Assembly: GCF_021646685.1 (NCBI RefSeq)
Contig: NZ_JAKJHW010000003.1
Coordinates: forward strand, 124,001 to 188,000
DNA length: 64,000 bases
From: Pseudalkalibacillus salsuginis
Lineage (GTDB): Bacteria; Bacillota; Bacilli; Bacillales; Fictibacillaceae
Direction: 5' to 3'
Part shown: one piece after another, positions 25,377-34,426 of the stretch
How positions within the stretch are numbered: the stretch's first letter is position 1
Layout of the letters: each line of letters starts with the position of its first letter
The notes under the pieces: model-generated
Databases searched by the model: none
Seen by the model: the letters and a program-made list of their open reading frames with translations, nothing else
Told to the model about the DNA's origin: nothing
Position numbers and translations under genes: made by a program

Positions 25377-26978
25377 ATGACTATCATAGACAATGTATAC
25401 CTTTACCGACCTGGTGTAAAAGAAGACAAGCAGGTTCATCATATTAAAATTGACAAAGGGAAAATTTCAGCGATCAGCAAGGGTAGAGCAGATCAAAGTG
25501 CAGGGACTATCATTAATGGCAATGGCGCAACCGTTACAGCATCCTTCAATGACACCCATATGCACCTGCTTCGCTACGGATTGATGAAAAAAGAGCTTGA
25601 TCTCCGCAAGGTGACATCGTGGAGTGAAATGAAAGACATCGTACACAATAAGTACAATGAAGAATTGATGGAAGAGCACGATTGGGTTATTGGACGAGGA
25701 GTCATTGACGATCAATTTGAAGACCTGGACCATCCTCTGACAGCGAAAGAATTAGAAGAGCTTGAATACGAGAAACCGATGTTCTTTCTACACGATGATG
25801 GGCACGAATGTATCGTAAATGAAGAGGCTTTGAAGATCTTAAGGAAAGAGCCTGAGCTTGAAAAAAATCATGACCGGTTCATTGAAAAAGATAAAGACGG
25901 GAATTGGAATGGTCGGTTCAAGGATACAGCCGTTCATTTCATCAAGTACCATTTCAGGAATAAAACAGAAGCGGAAACATACGAAGCCATAAAAGCCGCT
26001 ATCCCGCATTTGCTTGAATACGGTATCACGTCGGTCCAGACAGATGATGTCAATTTTGCAGGTTCTTTTGATCAGGTGTGGCGGACGTACACTGACCTTG
26101 AAAAAGATGGGGAGCTGCCGATCAAAGCTCAGCTTCATCACTACATTTACCATGTGGAAGATTTGAAAAGCTTTATTAGAAACGATGACAAACGTACTGG
26201 TGATGGGACGGATCGGGTGACAGTCGGGGCTTTCAAGATCTTTTTAGATGGGACACAAAGACTTCATACAGCAGCGTTAAGAGAACCCTATCATGACCAA
26301 CCAGAAACTGACGGCGAGCTGATCTACACACAAGAAGAATTGAATGAAATGGTAAAGACTGCGGATGAAAACAACATGCAGGTCGCCATGCATGCAATTG
26401 GCGACCGAGCCGTTGAACAAGCCCTTAATGCAATCGAGCAAGTAGGCGCTGAGAAAATGCGCCACCGAATCATCCATGCCCAGGTGTTAGCGCCCGACCT
26501 ATTGGAGAGGCTGAAGAAAATTAAACCTTACCTCGAGATTCAACCTGGATTTATGATGGATGAATATGATCAAACAGGAGATTGGGTTGGAAGAGTGCGG
26601 GAAAGGTATTGTAACCCATGGAATACGGTCGATGAAATGCGGATACCGTATACAGGCAGTTCAGATAGTCCGATTGGGGACCTTTCTCCTCTAGTGAACA
26701 TTTTTGCTGGGGTAAACCGGACTGACAAAGATGGAAATCCTGAAGGCGGTTGGATTCCGGATGAAAAACTTCCGCTAGATAAAATGTTCAAAGCTTACAC
26801 CGAAACGGGTGCTTATCTCGATTTCCAAGAAGACAAGAAAGGAAAGCTGGAGGAAGGCTATGCAGCAGATCTTATCCTGTTATCTGACCATCCATCAGAA
26901 GTGGATCCCCAAAATATAAAAGAAATCCAAGTGTTGCAAACATGGATCGATGGGGAAAGAGTATATAAGAAGAAATAA
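25377..26978 (+). CDS. Amidohydrolase (YtcJ-like)
   Basis: 533 residues from ATG 25377, 8 nt after AGGGAGG; the GTG two codons upstream is too close to that site. Metal-dependent amidohydrolase fold: the first metal motif appears as NDTHMHLLRYG, later HAIGDRAV, HRIIHAQVL and the C-terminal TGSSDSPIG with the catalytic Asp, then a composite beta domain (AADLILLSDHP). YtcJ-like members hydrolyse amide or ester bonds in small molecules; the substrate is unknown. Ends with a strong terminator. Confidence 0.88.
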   Translation: MTIIDNVYLYRPGVKEDKQVHHIKIDKGKISAISKGRADQSAGTIINGNGATVTASFNDTHMHLLRYGLMKKELDLRKVTSWSEMKDIVHNKYNEELMEEHDWVIGRGVIDDQFEDLDHPLTAKELEELEYEKPMFFLHDDGHECIVNEEALKILRKEPELEKNHDRFIEKDKDGNWNGRFKDTAVHFIKYHFRNKTEAETYEAIKAAIPHLLEYGITSVQTDDVNFAGSFDQVWRTYTDLEKDGELPIKAQLHHYIYHVEDLKSFIRNDDKRTGDGTDRVTVGAFKIFLDGTQRLHTAALREPYHDQPETDGELIYTQEELNEMVKTADENNMQVAMHAIGDRAVEQALNAIEQVGAEKMRHRIIHAQVLAPDLLERLKKIKPYLEIQPGFMMDEYDQTGDWVGRVRERYCNPWNTVDEMRIPYTGSSDSPIGDLSPLVNIFAGVNRTDKDGNPEGGWIPDEKLPLDKMFKAYTETGAYLDFQEDKKGKLEEGYAADLILLSDHPSEVDPQNIKEIQVLQTWIDGERVYKKK

Positions 26979-26992
26979 GGATGCCAGTATAA

Positions 26993-27026
26993 AAGCATGC
27001 GTTCAAAATGACCGCATGCTTTTTTC
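26993..27026 (+). terminator. Terminator of the amidohydrolase gene
   Basis: AAGCATGCG (26993-27001) and CGCATGCTT (27013-27021), then TTTTTC. It could also stop the convergent DUF4870 gene. Confidence 0.8.
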
Positions 27027-27036
27027 ACGTGCAATT

Positions 27037-27396
27037 TTATTTGATGAAACGAATCGTCAATGGAAAGCGGTAGTATTTTCCTTCACTGGCCCGGATTGTT
27101 CCAATGATCATGAACACTAGATGGAGAATCACAATAATAGGAAGTAACGCAAAGCCAATAAGGATAACCATTAAAGCCCCAGCAATTAGTCCATAAAGGT
27201 AGAAACTAATTTGAAAGTTCAATACTTCTTTTCCATGATAGTCAACATTGGAGTACTCATCTTTTTTAAGTAGCCAGATTAGAAGAGGTGCTATTATGAA
27301 TCCGAGGGTTGCGGTCAAATACCCAGCAAAACCTGCAAGGTGAACATACATCCCCCAATTTCTTTCATCCTTCGAAAGTTCATTATTATGGTCCAA
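27037..27396 (-). CDS. DUF4870 (Tic20-like) membrane protein
   Basis: 119 residues, about four membrane segments, with the family pattern: ERNWGMYVHLAGF at the start, APLLIWLLKKDEYSNVDYHGKEVLNFQISF in the middle and a final FPLTIRFIK. Function unknown; such proteins are common small membrane proteins in Bacillus. A REP-like repeat lies in its 5' region. Confidence 0.88.
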   Translation of the reverse strand: MDHNNELSKDERNWGMYVHLAGFAGYLTATLGFIIAPLLIWLLKKDEYSNVDYHGKEVLNFQISFYLYGLIAGALMVILIGFALLPIIVILHLVFMIIGTIRASEGKYYRFPLTIRFIK

Positions 27397-27425
27397 AAGA
27401 ATCCACTCCTTTATAATAGTCAGTT

Positions 27426-27483
27426 AGTGCCAGGCACCATTTTAGAACCCTTGATATAATAATGTTCTTTTTGGGTGCCTGGT
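27426..27483. repeat. REP-like palindromic repeat, second locus
   Basis: AGTGCCAGGCACC (27426 on) and GGTGCCTGGTAC (to 27483) flank a ~35-nt AT-rich loop; same family as 24162-24270. It sits between two leftward genes. Confidence 0.6.
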
Positions 27484-27499
27484 ACGGCAGGTGGAGTCG

Positions 27500-27820
27500 T
27501 TATCCGATGACTTCTATTTCATCTTTGTCTTTTCTTGCTGCGCTGATCAACAGGATGATGGCTGTGATACTGTGCATGAGCCAGCCGATAATAGGGATCC
27601 AAGCGATGCACGAGGTGATGATCCCGAAGATACTTCCCACACGTTGAAATCCAATTTTCGCTTCTTTGTTCACATATACAAGTGTAACAATATGAAGTCC
27701 CAACATGACAAATAAAGGGATATACCAGTTGGCTAAGACGAATGTCCCTCCAATAACCGGGATTGCAAGGAAAGCTTCACAACCGCCTGTTACCCATTGA
27801 AGTATTTTATATGTTTTCAT
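27500..27820 (-). CDS. Small membrane protein, unknown
   Basis: 106 residues with about three membrane segments (roughly 10-30, 34-50, 60-95) and an acidic-basic tail (ARKDKDEIEVIG). No family recognised. It lies just upstream of the DUF4870 gene on the same strand, separated by a REP-like repeat. The ribosome site is AGGAGCG 5-6 nt before ATG. Confidence 0.7.
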   Translation of the reverse strand: MKTYKILQWVTGGCEAFLAIPVIGGTFVLANWYIPLFVMLGLHIVTLVYVNKEAKIGFQRVGSIFGIITSCIAWIPIIGWLMHSITAIILLISAARKDKDEIEVIG

Positions 27821-28018
27821 TTGCTTAACGCTCCTTTTAAAAACTTTTCTTTATATCACTATATACGGTTAATACACGAAAAGGTTTTGCTTTTTCTTTA
27901 AAATACCAAAAAAAGTGTGGTTTTAAAAATTCTTAATATGAAATGTTATAAAATCGGGTGCTATGATAAGATGAAGAAAGTTATAATAGGCTTTGATAAT
28001 AAATCCAGAGGGATGGAA

Positions 28019-28537
28019 ATGAAGAAACTGTTATTATATTGGGGTCCTGTTCTAATATGGATGGGGTTGATTTTTTATTCTTCGGCCCAGCCCTATAGTG
28101 AACAAGATATCAGACCATTGCTTCATGATGCTGTCTCACTAGAATGGGTTTCGACCTACTTTTCTGACCTCGCTTTTTACTATGCAGGTGAAGAAGTTAG
28201 TATCCATAAGCTAAGTGAAGCAGGATACATAGAGTTTTTCATCAGAAAAGGGACCCACGTTATAGTGTATTTGATTCTAGCCGTTCTACTGTATAGAGCA
28301 TTCAGAAATTTATTTGAAAAACATGCATCAATCATCAGCCTGTCACTCCTAACCACGTGCCTTTATGCGGTTTCAGATGAAATCCATCAAGGCTTTACAG
28401 TTCAAAGATCGCCTCATATGGAGGATGTCGCTTTAGATAGTGTAGGAGCGATTATAGGTGTCTTTTTGGCTCACTACATGTTGTACAAAAAGTCTGGACT
28501 ACCAACTAAACGCCAATTAAGGAATGAAAGAAATTGA
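28019..28537 (+). CDS. VanZ-family membrane protein
   Basis: 172 residues from ATG 28019, 6 nt after AGAGGG; longer readings lack a ribosome site. VanZ-like fold with about four membrane segments: PVLIWMGLIFYSSAQP near the start, FFIRKGTHVIVYLILAVLL (conserved K-x-x-H), ISDEIHQ-type motif as VSDEIHQGFTVQR, and DVALDSVGAIIG. VanZ was named for teicoplanin resistance, but most homologues are of unknown envelope function. The wecB gene follows after 56 bp. Confidence 0.88.
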   Translation: MKKLLLYWGPVLIWMGLIFYSSAQPYSEQDIRPLLHDAVSLEWVSTYFSDLAFYYAGEEVSIHKLSEAGYIEFFIRKGTHVIVYLILAVLLYRAFRNLFEKHASIISLSLLTTCLYAVSDEIHQGFTVQRSPHMEDVALDSVGAIIGVFLAHYMLYKKSGLPTKRQLRNERN

Positions 28538-28593
28538 CCAAAGTATTACTAAAAAGTACCATTTACGATAGACGGAGTATGGGGGGAAACAAA

Positions 28594-29739
28594 ATGGATA
28601 GAAAGATTAAAGTTATGACGATTTTTGGTACAAGACCTGAAGCGATCAAGATGTGTCCGCTAGTCCTTGAATTGGAAAAGCATCCTGATGATATCGAATC
28701 AATTGTGACCGTGACAGCCCAACATCGCGAAATGCTTGATCAAGTATTGGAAATTTTTGAAGTCACTCCAGATTATGATTTAAACATTATGAAACAGCGC
28801 CAAAGCTTGGTGGAAATCACAAACCGTGCTTTAGAAGGTGTTGATAGAGTTCTTAAAGAAGCTGAACCAGATATTGTTTTGGTACATGGGGACACGTCCA
28901 CCTCATTTGTGGCCAGTTTAGCTGCCTTTTACAATCAAATCGTTGTAGGACATGTGGAGGCAGGGCTACGAACAGGTAACAAATATTCTCCCTACCCAGA
29001 AGAAATGAACCGATTGTTGACTGGTGTGCTTGCCGATATGCACTTCGCACCTACAAACAATTCAGCACAGAATCTTTTAAATGAAAATAAAAAACACAAC
29101 GACATCTACATTACGGGTAATACAGCTATAGATGCATTGAAAACAACTGTACAAGAAGATTACCAACATCAGGTGGTTGAAAAACTGAATGATGATCGGC
29201 TTATCTTGATGACTGCCCATCGTAGAGAAAATCTCGGGGAACCTATGCGTCAGATGTTCTCTGCTATACGTCGATTAGTTGATGAACATGAAAATACCCA
29301 GGTCGTCTATCCTGTCCATCTGAATCCGGCAGTTCGTGAGGTCGCGCAAGATATATTGGGGGAACATGATCGGATCCATTTGATTGAACCGTTAGGTGTA
29401 ATCGATTTTCACAATTTAGCCTCTAGAGCTCATATCATCCTAACAGATTCTGGTGGGATACAAGAAGAAGCGCCTTCTTTAGGGGTTCCGGTCCTGGTAC
29501 TCAGGGATACGACTGAAAGACCTGAAGGGATTGAAGCAGGCACACTAAAGCTGGCAGGTATTGAAGAAGATCACATCTATAAGCTTGCTAATGAATTGTT
29601 AACTGATCCGGCAGCTTATGAAAAAATGTCAAAAGCCTCGAATCCTTATGGAGATGGAGAAGCTTCCCGAAGGATTGTAGAAGCAATCCTTTACCACTTC
29701 CAGAAAAGAAATGAACGTCCAAAAGAATTTCAAGTATAA
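28594..29739 (+). CDS. wecB: UDP-N-acetylglucosamine 2-epimerase (non-hydrolysing)
   Basis: 381 residues from ATG 28594, preceded by a G-rich ribosome site; the TTG at 28534 overlaps the VanZ gene and is rejected. Interconverts UDP-GlcNAc and UDP-ManNAc, supplying ManNAc for wall teichoic acid linkage units or secondary cell-wall polymers, which are the ligand of SLH domains. Motifs: GTRPEAIKMCPL, LVHGDTSTSF, HVEAGLRTG, TAHRREN, SGGIQEEAP and DTTERPEG. Also called mnaA/yvyH. The tie to the SLH genes downstream is functional inference. Confidence 0.95.
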   Translation: MDRKIKVMTIFGTRPEAIKMCPLVLELEKHPDDIESIVTVTAQHREMLDQVLEIFEVTPDYDLNIMKQRQSLVEITNRALEGVDRVLKEAEPDIVLVHGDTSTSFVASLAAFYNQIVVGHVEAGLRTGNKYSPYPEEMNRLLTGVLADMHFAPTNNSAQNLLNENKKHNDIYITGNTAIDALKTTVQEDYQHQVVEKLNDDRLILMTAHRRENLGEPMRQMFSAIRRLVDEHENTQVVYPVHLNPAVREVAQDILGEHDRIHLIEPLGVIDFHNLASRAHIILTDSGGIQEEAPSLGVPVLVLRDTTERPEGIEAGTLKLAGIEEDHIYKLANELLTDPAAYEKMSKASNPYGDGEASRRIVEAILYHFQKRNERPKEFQV

Positions 29740-29750
29740 AAATTATAATA

Positions 29751-29788
29751 AAGGGCTGACACAATTTATATGTGTGAGCCCTTCTTTT
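29751..29788. terminator. Bidirectional terminator between wecB and the 1136-aa gene
   Basis: AAGGGCTGACACA (29751-29763) pairs with TGTGTGAGCCCTT (29771-29783) with one mismatch, followed by CTTTT; the minus strand is also T-rich. Genes converge here. Confidence 0.75.
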
Positions 29789-29794
29789 AAGCAT

Positions 29795-32700
29795 TTAATC
29801 CCAACGTGCGATCTTTTTGATGACTTTCTCCTTGAATAACGTTAAAATTGTTAATTTTCCTTTAGACGTTTTTTGCTTGTGCCACTCGTTATAACTTGCT
29901 ACAAAAATGAGTAGTGAACCAGTAATGAGGAGGTAACCCCACCACGGAAGATTTCCCCAAAATGGTCTGGTTTGCAAGATTACGTTAAGCAATAATACAC
30001 CTGCCCCGATAAAGAAATAAGATTTTATCCGTTTAAACATTCCTGTAAGCATTGATAATAAGGAAAGCGATCCGAGAATGAGTGCATCGTAAATTGTCGA
30101 GCTTTCCAGTCCATCTTTAATAAGTAATACTGAAACAATCAAAAGAACTGCCCATTGGATTTGACTTGTGATACTTTTATATTTTCCTTCCATACAACGG
30201 CGAAGAAAAACTACAAGTATAATCCACGGTAAATCATAAATTTCTTGCTTCCATAAAGGTGGAAGTGAAATTGCGTTTACTAAAGCATAATAGGGCTGCA
30301 GCAAGTATGCTCCCGAAAGAAATACAACAAACTTGAACCAGCTTGAGGGAACACGGTTCCTTTGAATCCAAAATCCAATCGAGATTAAGATACCTGGTAA
30401 AGCTTTCATCCCAATCAAATCATGTTGCAAGGTATATAAATACCCAAAGAAAATGAACGCAACAATTGTATAGCTATCAAACTGCTTTAACCGACCGTAC
30501 TCCATTTTATAAATGGATTTGTATATAAATTGTCCACTTAATAATAAGCCAATGGCGATACCGGCTGCTAGAAGAATTTTGAAAGATGATTCCAAATCTG
30601 ACATCTCTAAAAACTGAGCAGTCCCGATAAGAATTAATAAAAGTGGAAGAGAAGCGACCAGATCCCATTTTACTTTATGTAGGAAAATGAGTAATCCAAC
30701 TGAAAAAGTTACAGTCAAAATGAATGTAAGCCATCCATATGGATTGACCATTAGAAAAGAGCCGATTCCGAATATAGAAAAGGGAACAAGATAATAAGAT
30801 GTTCTTTTTTTATAAAATTTGTTGGTGCTTCCCCAGAAAAACACAATCAATAGACTTGTAAACAGAAAAGCATATGGAACCTTGTCTTCGTACTGGAATG
30901 TTTCCAGAAATACGAACACTGTCATGAACAATGTCGTGAAGGTTCCATATAGCAACGTTTTGATCTTCCACTCTGTATGTATCATATAGGTACTCACCGC
31001 GTATATTCCCACAGCGACTATAAAACTCCAGAGTGATCTTTCATTGTAATAGATATAGGTGGACAACAATGCAAAAGGAAAATAACAGTGAGCCACCCAG
31101 ACTAATCCGTTCGATAAGATATTGTCACTTTTTCGGATCAATACGGTGATCATCAGAAGGAAGACTCCTCCTAGAGTCAGCTGTATTGATTCCATGAAAC
31201 TTGTATAATCCAATGTTAGGTGTGAGGCGCATACTAAAGTGAAATACCATACAAGGATTGTCATCCCTATGAGAAAAGACACCCATTTGAAAGTCGTCAC
31301 TTTATATAATGCAAAATAAACTCCAATACCAGCTAACAAGACAATTGGTCGTACCAACGTTTCATTAATTGGTAAGGTTAAAGCTGTGAGAATGCCTAAC
31401 GTGTAAAAACCTTGTGCGAAAAAGAAGGAATTCAGTGCAAGCGAGTTTCGTCCAATTGATTTCCAGGTAAAGTAACTTAGAATCAGGACTAAACTCCCTA
31501 ACACAAAGTCCATTGAAATTCCGAATTCAGTATAGTAAAAAATTGATGCTCTTCGTAACTCTTCTCCAAAGGCTATAAATGCAAATCCAAGCGAGAAGGG
31601 AAGGACCCAGGGAGCTGTTTTTTTGTATATGATATGATTATCTGAAACCATAACAATAAACGATGAGATCGCCAGAAAGAGAAATTGGATACCAAGCTCC
31701 CAGGAATGATCAAAAGTACTGTTTGCAATAATTGCAAACAGCATAATACCGATTCCGACATCTTTTGAACTATTACGAATTACTTGAAGCAGACGAAGGT
31801 TAATTATATATCCAAAGCATATAAGTAAAATAAATCCGATGAAAAATGCAGGTAATAAGAATGTGTCGAATTGTATCCATTGATCCATTTTCAATGCAAC
31901 TTCATACAAAGAAGCCGCTAAAAATACAGGGATTAGATATGTAAACAAACGCACCTTGGTAACATTTGATAGATAAATGAAATTTCCAGCAATAATGAGA
32001 TAAGCAAGCATCAATAGATACGATGGCTCATTCATTTTCAATAAAATGCCTTCATAGCTGATGTAGAGGAAGGCAAAGCCAGAAACGGCAGCACTTGTTA
32101 AGTGAAAAGCCTTTTTCAATGGAAATTGCTCATCCAGGAAACGAGGGACCACTAAAAATATAATCCCTAGTAGTGCATAAAACAGGGCACTGAATGTTTC
32201 TAGAAACGAATTTTCAATCAATTGATAAGCTCCATATACAATCATTGTGCTGAATATGAAATGATACTCTTTTTGCCTGCTCACATAGATCATAGATAAA
32301 TATAATATTGCAGTTAACAATAGATTGAAGCTATAGAACGTATTGCTTTCATAAAAAAAGAGCATGAGAAGAGTCGAGAAGACAAGATTGATTTGTGAGA
32401 AATAGACGAGTTCATTGAAAAAGAGCTTCAACACTTCCCGTTTCTTTAGCCAATGATAGATTACGAGCAAAAGTCCATTATATAACATGATCCCCATATA
32501 AAACCCATCTACTGGAAGGCTGAAGGATGCAAGTAAAAATCCAATACAGATCGATAAAGTTATGTAGGAAAACCAAACAAACAGGCGAGATGAGAGACCT
32601 CGGGCTAATAATCCGTAAATCGGTATAAGCAAGAGGCTTCCAATTAACCCTAGTATGTATCTGCCTTGACCATAAACGGATAGGTAGGGACCAAATAACC

Positions 32701-33205
32701 CGAACCACCCTATTGAAAGAATGAATATCGGTAAAAATAAACTTCCTAATACAATGAATGCAAATGCAGTTTTATCAATTTTCAATATACGCTTCGTAAT
32801 GAAGGCTAACCCATAGAACAGACCGGAGACCAGTATAATTGAACCACTTTTCATCCAATCTGACATTGTCTCCCAATTACTTGTCGCTACAAATAATCCA
32901 CCGATAAGGAGTAAAATAACGCCTAGGTTTAAGGACCATGTGATATTTCTCTCCCTGATCTCTTCGAGTGTCAACTTCTTTTTTACCTTCGTCGTCTTAG
33001 CAGGCTCAACTGGTGGGGGAGTTTTCTCATCTTTTGTGACAATGGTTTCATGATGTTGTTGCTCACTTGCTATTACAGCAGCGTAATAGTCATTATGTGC
33101 ATTTAATAGGCATTCAAATTCTTTCTCCGTAATATACTCTTCCTTCTTAAGAAGAGATATTTCTTTAATAAATATTCTTCTTCTTTCTTCTCTTGAAAAC
33201 TCCAT
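29795..33205 (-). CDS. Very large polytopic membrane protein (DUF2157/SCO7613-like)
   Basis: 1136 residues. A soluble, charged N-terminus (1-90; includes TLEEIRERNITWSLNLGVI) is followed by about 30 hydrophobic segments to residue ~1110, then a short basic tail. The first membrane part (LGVILLLIGGLFVATSNWE) is the DUF2157 pattern. The rest resembles SCO7613-type proteins built of repeated membrane pairs. No catalytic motif is visible. Alone between converging transcription units, with a possible ribosome site GAGGGGG before ATG. Role unknown; transport or scaffold functions are guesses. Confidence 0.82.
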   Translation of the reverse strand: MEFSREERRRIFIKEISLLKKEEYITEKEFECLLNAHNDYYAAVIASEQQHHETIVTKDEKTPPPVEPAKTTKVKKKLTLEEIRERNITWSLNLGVILLLIGGLFVATSNWETMSDWMKSGSIILVSGLFYGLAFITKRILKIDKTAFAFIVLGSLFLPIFILSIGWFGLFGPYLSVYGQGRYILGLIGSLLLIPIYGLLARGLSSRLFVWFSYITLSICIGFLLASFSLPVDGFYMGIMLYNGLLLVIYHWLKKREVLKLFFNELVYFSQINLVFSTLLMLFFYESNTFYSFNLLLTAILYLSMIYVSRQKEYHFIFSTMIVYGAYQLIENSFLETFSALFYALLGIIFLVVPRFLDEQFPLKKAFHLTSAAVSGFAFLYISYEGILLKMNEPSYLLMLAYLIIAGNFIYLSNVTKVRLFTYLIPVFLAASLYEVALKMDQWIQFDTFLLPAFFIGFILLICFGYIINLRLLQVIRNSSKDVGIGIMLFAIIANSTFDHSWELGIQFLFLAISSFIVMVSDNHIIYKKTAPWVLPFSLGFAFIAFGEELRRASIFYYTEFGISMDFVLGSLVLILSYFTWKSIGRNSLALNSFFFAQGFYTLGILTALTLPINETLVRPIVLLAGIGVYFALYKVTTFKWVSFLIGMTILVWYFTLVCASHLTLDYTSFMESIQLTLGGVFLLMITVLIRKSDNILSNGLVWVAHCYFPFALLSTYIYYNERSLWSFIVAVGIYAVSTYMIHTEWKIKTLLYGTFTTLFMTVFVFLETFQYEDKVPYAFLFTSLLIVFFWGSTNKFYKKRTSYYLVPFSIFGIGSFLMVNPYGWLTFILTVTFSVGLLIFLHKVKWDLVASLPLLLILIGTAQFLEMSDLESSFKILLAAGIAIGLLLSGQFIYKSIYKMEYGRLKQFDSYTIVAFIFFGYLYTLQHDLIGMKALPGILISIGFWIQRNRVPSSWFKFVVFLSGAYLLQPYYALVNAISLPPLWKQEIYDLPWIILVVFLRRCMEGKYKSITSQIQWAVLLIVSVLLIKDGLESSTIYDALILGSLSLLSMLTGMFKRIKSYFFIGAGVLLLNVILQTRPFWGNLPWWGYLLITGSLLIFVASYNEWHKQKTSKGKLTILTLFKEKVIKKIARWD

Positions 33206-33480
33206 TTCATCCCCCTCTGCTTTATCGAAAATTGTTTAAAATGAATACCTGTTCATTATATATGATGTGTTTGGTTAATACTATCAAAAAATGGAAAACA
33301 GCTAATGAAGAAGATATTCATGGACCTAATCATGTTTTGGTAGATTTTACATATTTAGACAATTTATTTAATTGTTTACCATAAATTAGTTGTATACCAT
33401 ACGTTAGATGATATAATTTTCTTATATAAAATGTATAAATTGTAATTTATGGGGGATTATAGTGTAAATCGTTTTGTTAA

Positions 33481-34230
33481 GTGGTCTATTTTGACTGGTT
33501 CTTTTTTTGTGTTCTTTTAATGATGGTAAGTTTTTTCAATTCGTCCAGAGAGAATCATAGTTTGGAAGTTTCGGCTAATGCCCGGCTCACTTCTCCAACT
33601 GAAATTCCGATTTTAATGTACCATCATTTCACAGAATCTGAGACGACGACAGTATCTGTAGAACGTTTCAAGGAACAAATGCTTGCTATAAAAAATGCTG
33701 GTTATAACACGATAACGGATGATCAGTTATATCGGTTCCTATATTACAAGAAGCCCCTTCCAGAAAAGCTGATAATGATCACAATGGATGATAGTTATGA
33801 AAGTAATTACATACATGCTTATCCGATATTGAAAGAACTTGGGATGAAAGCTACGATATATATAGTGGTCAGTGACCAAGAGAAAACACCAGGTACGATC
33901 CCACATCTTACTTGGGAACAGACTGAAGAAATGTATAAATCTGGTGTGATGGACATCCAAAGCCATACTTTTGATTCGCATAGATTTAACTCGCTCAAAA
34001 GAAATTATTGAATCAAAGCTCAAAAAAGAGGTTATAACGATAACTTATCCATATGGTCTTATAACGAAGAAGTGATCAGTACTGCAAAGGAGATAGGTTA
34101 TAAAATTGGAATCACATTACATACAGGTATTAACAATATTCATACACCTCCATTTGTACTAAAACGCTTGAATGTAATTGATGGTTATAATGGGGAAACT
34201 TTATTAACCAAAATCGAAGAATTGAAATAG
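33481..34230 (+). pseudogene. Polysaccharide deacetylase gene broken by frameshifts
   Basis: The first frame (33481-34011) holds PILMYHHFTE and MITMDDSYESNY, equivalent to the deacetylase motif 'TFDDGYxxNY', and runs to KRNY then stop. A one-base shift near 33985 continues as LTRSKEIIESKLKKE to TYPYG. A second shift near 34055 continues as YNEEVISTAKEIGYKIGIT to the stop at 34228-34230. The N-terminal membrane segment also seems split (NRFVKWSILTGSFF in another frame, from about 33465). The parts together make one complete NodB-type enzyme. At least two independent lesions point to real decay. Confidence 0.75.
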
Positions 34231-34245
34231 TCTGATCTTGCGAGT

Positions 34246-34289
34246 GCCAATGTTTATTCAGCATAATAAACATTGGCGGATCTTTTTTT
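34246..34289 (+). terminator. Terminator of the deacetylase pseudogene
   Basis: Perfect 13-bp stem GCCAATGTTTATT / AATAAACATTGGC (34246-34258, 34265-34277), then TCTTTTTTT. Confidence 0.8.
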
Positions 34290-34351
34290 GACTGAATCCT
34301 ATGAAAATAAACAGTATTGAACATTTATTTTGATTTCTAGAACATAAGAAA

Positions 34352-34393
34352 ATCCCAAATAAGGGACTTTTTTAAGTGTCCTTTATTTGGGAT
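34352..34393 (-). terminator. Terminator of the SLH gene 34427-35527
   Basis: ATCCCAAATAAGGGAC pairs with GTCCTTTATTTGGGAT (one G-U); TTTCTTATG follows on the minus strand. Confidence 0.7.
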
Positions 34394-34426
34394 ACAATTC
34401 ATATCAGGCCAGGTCCTTTATTCTTA

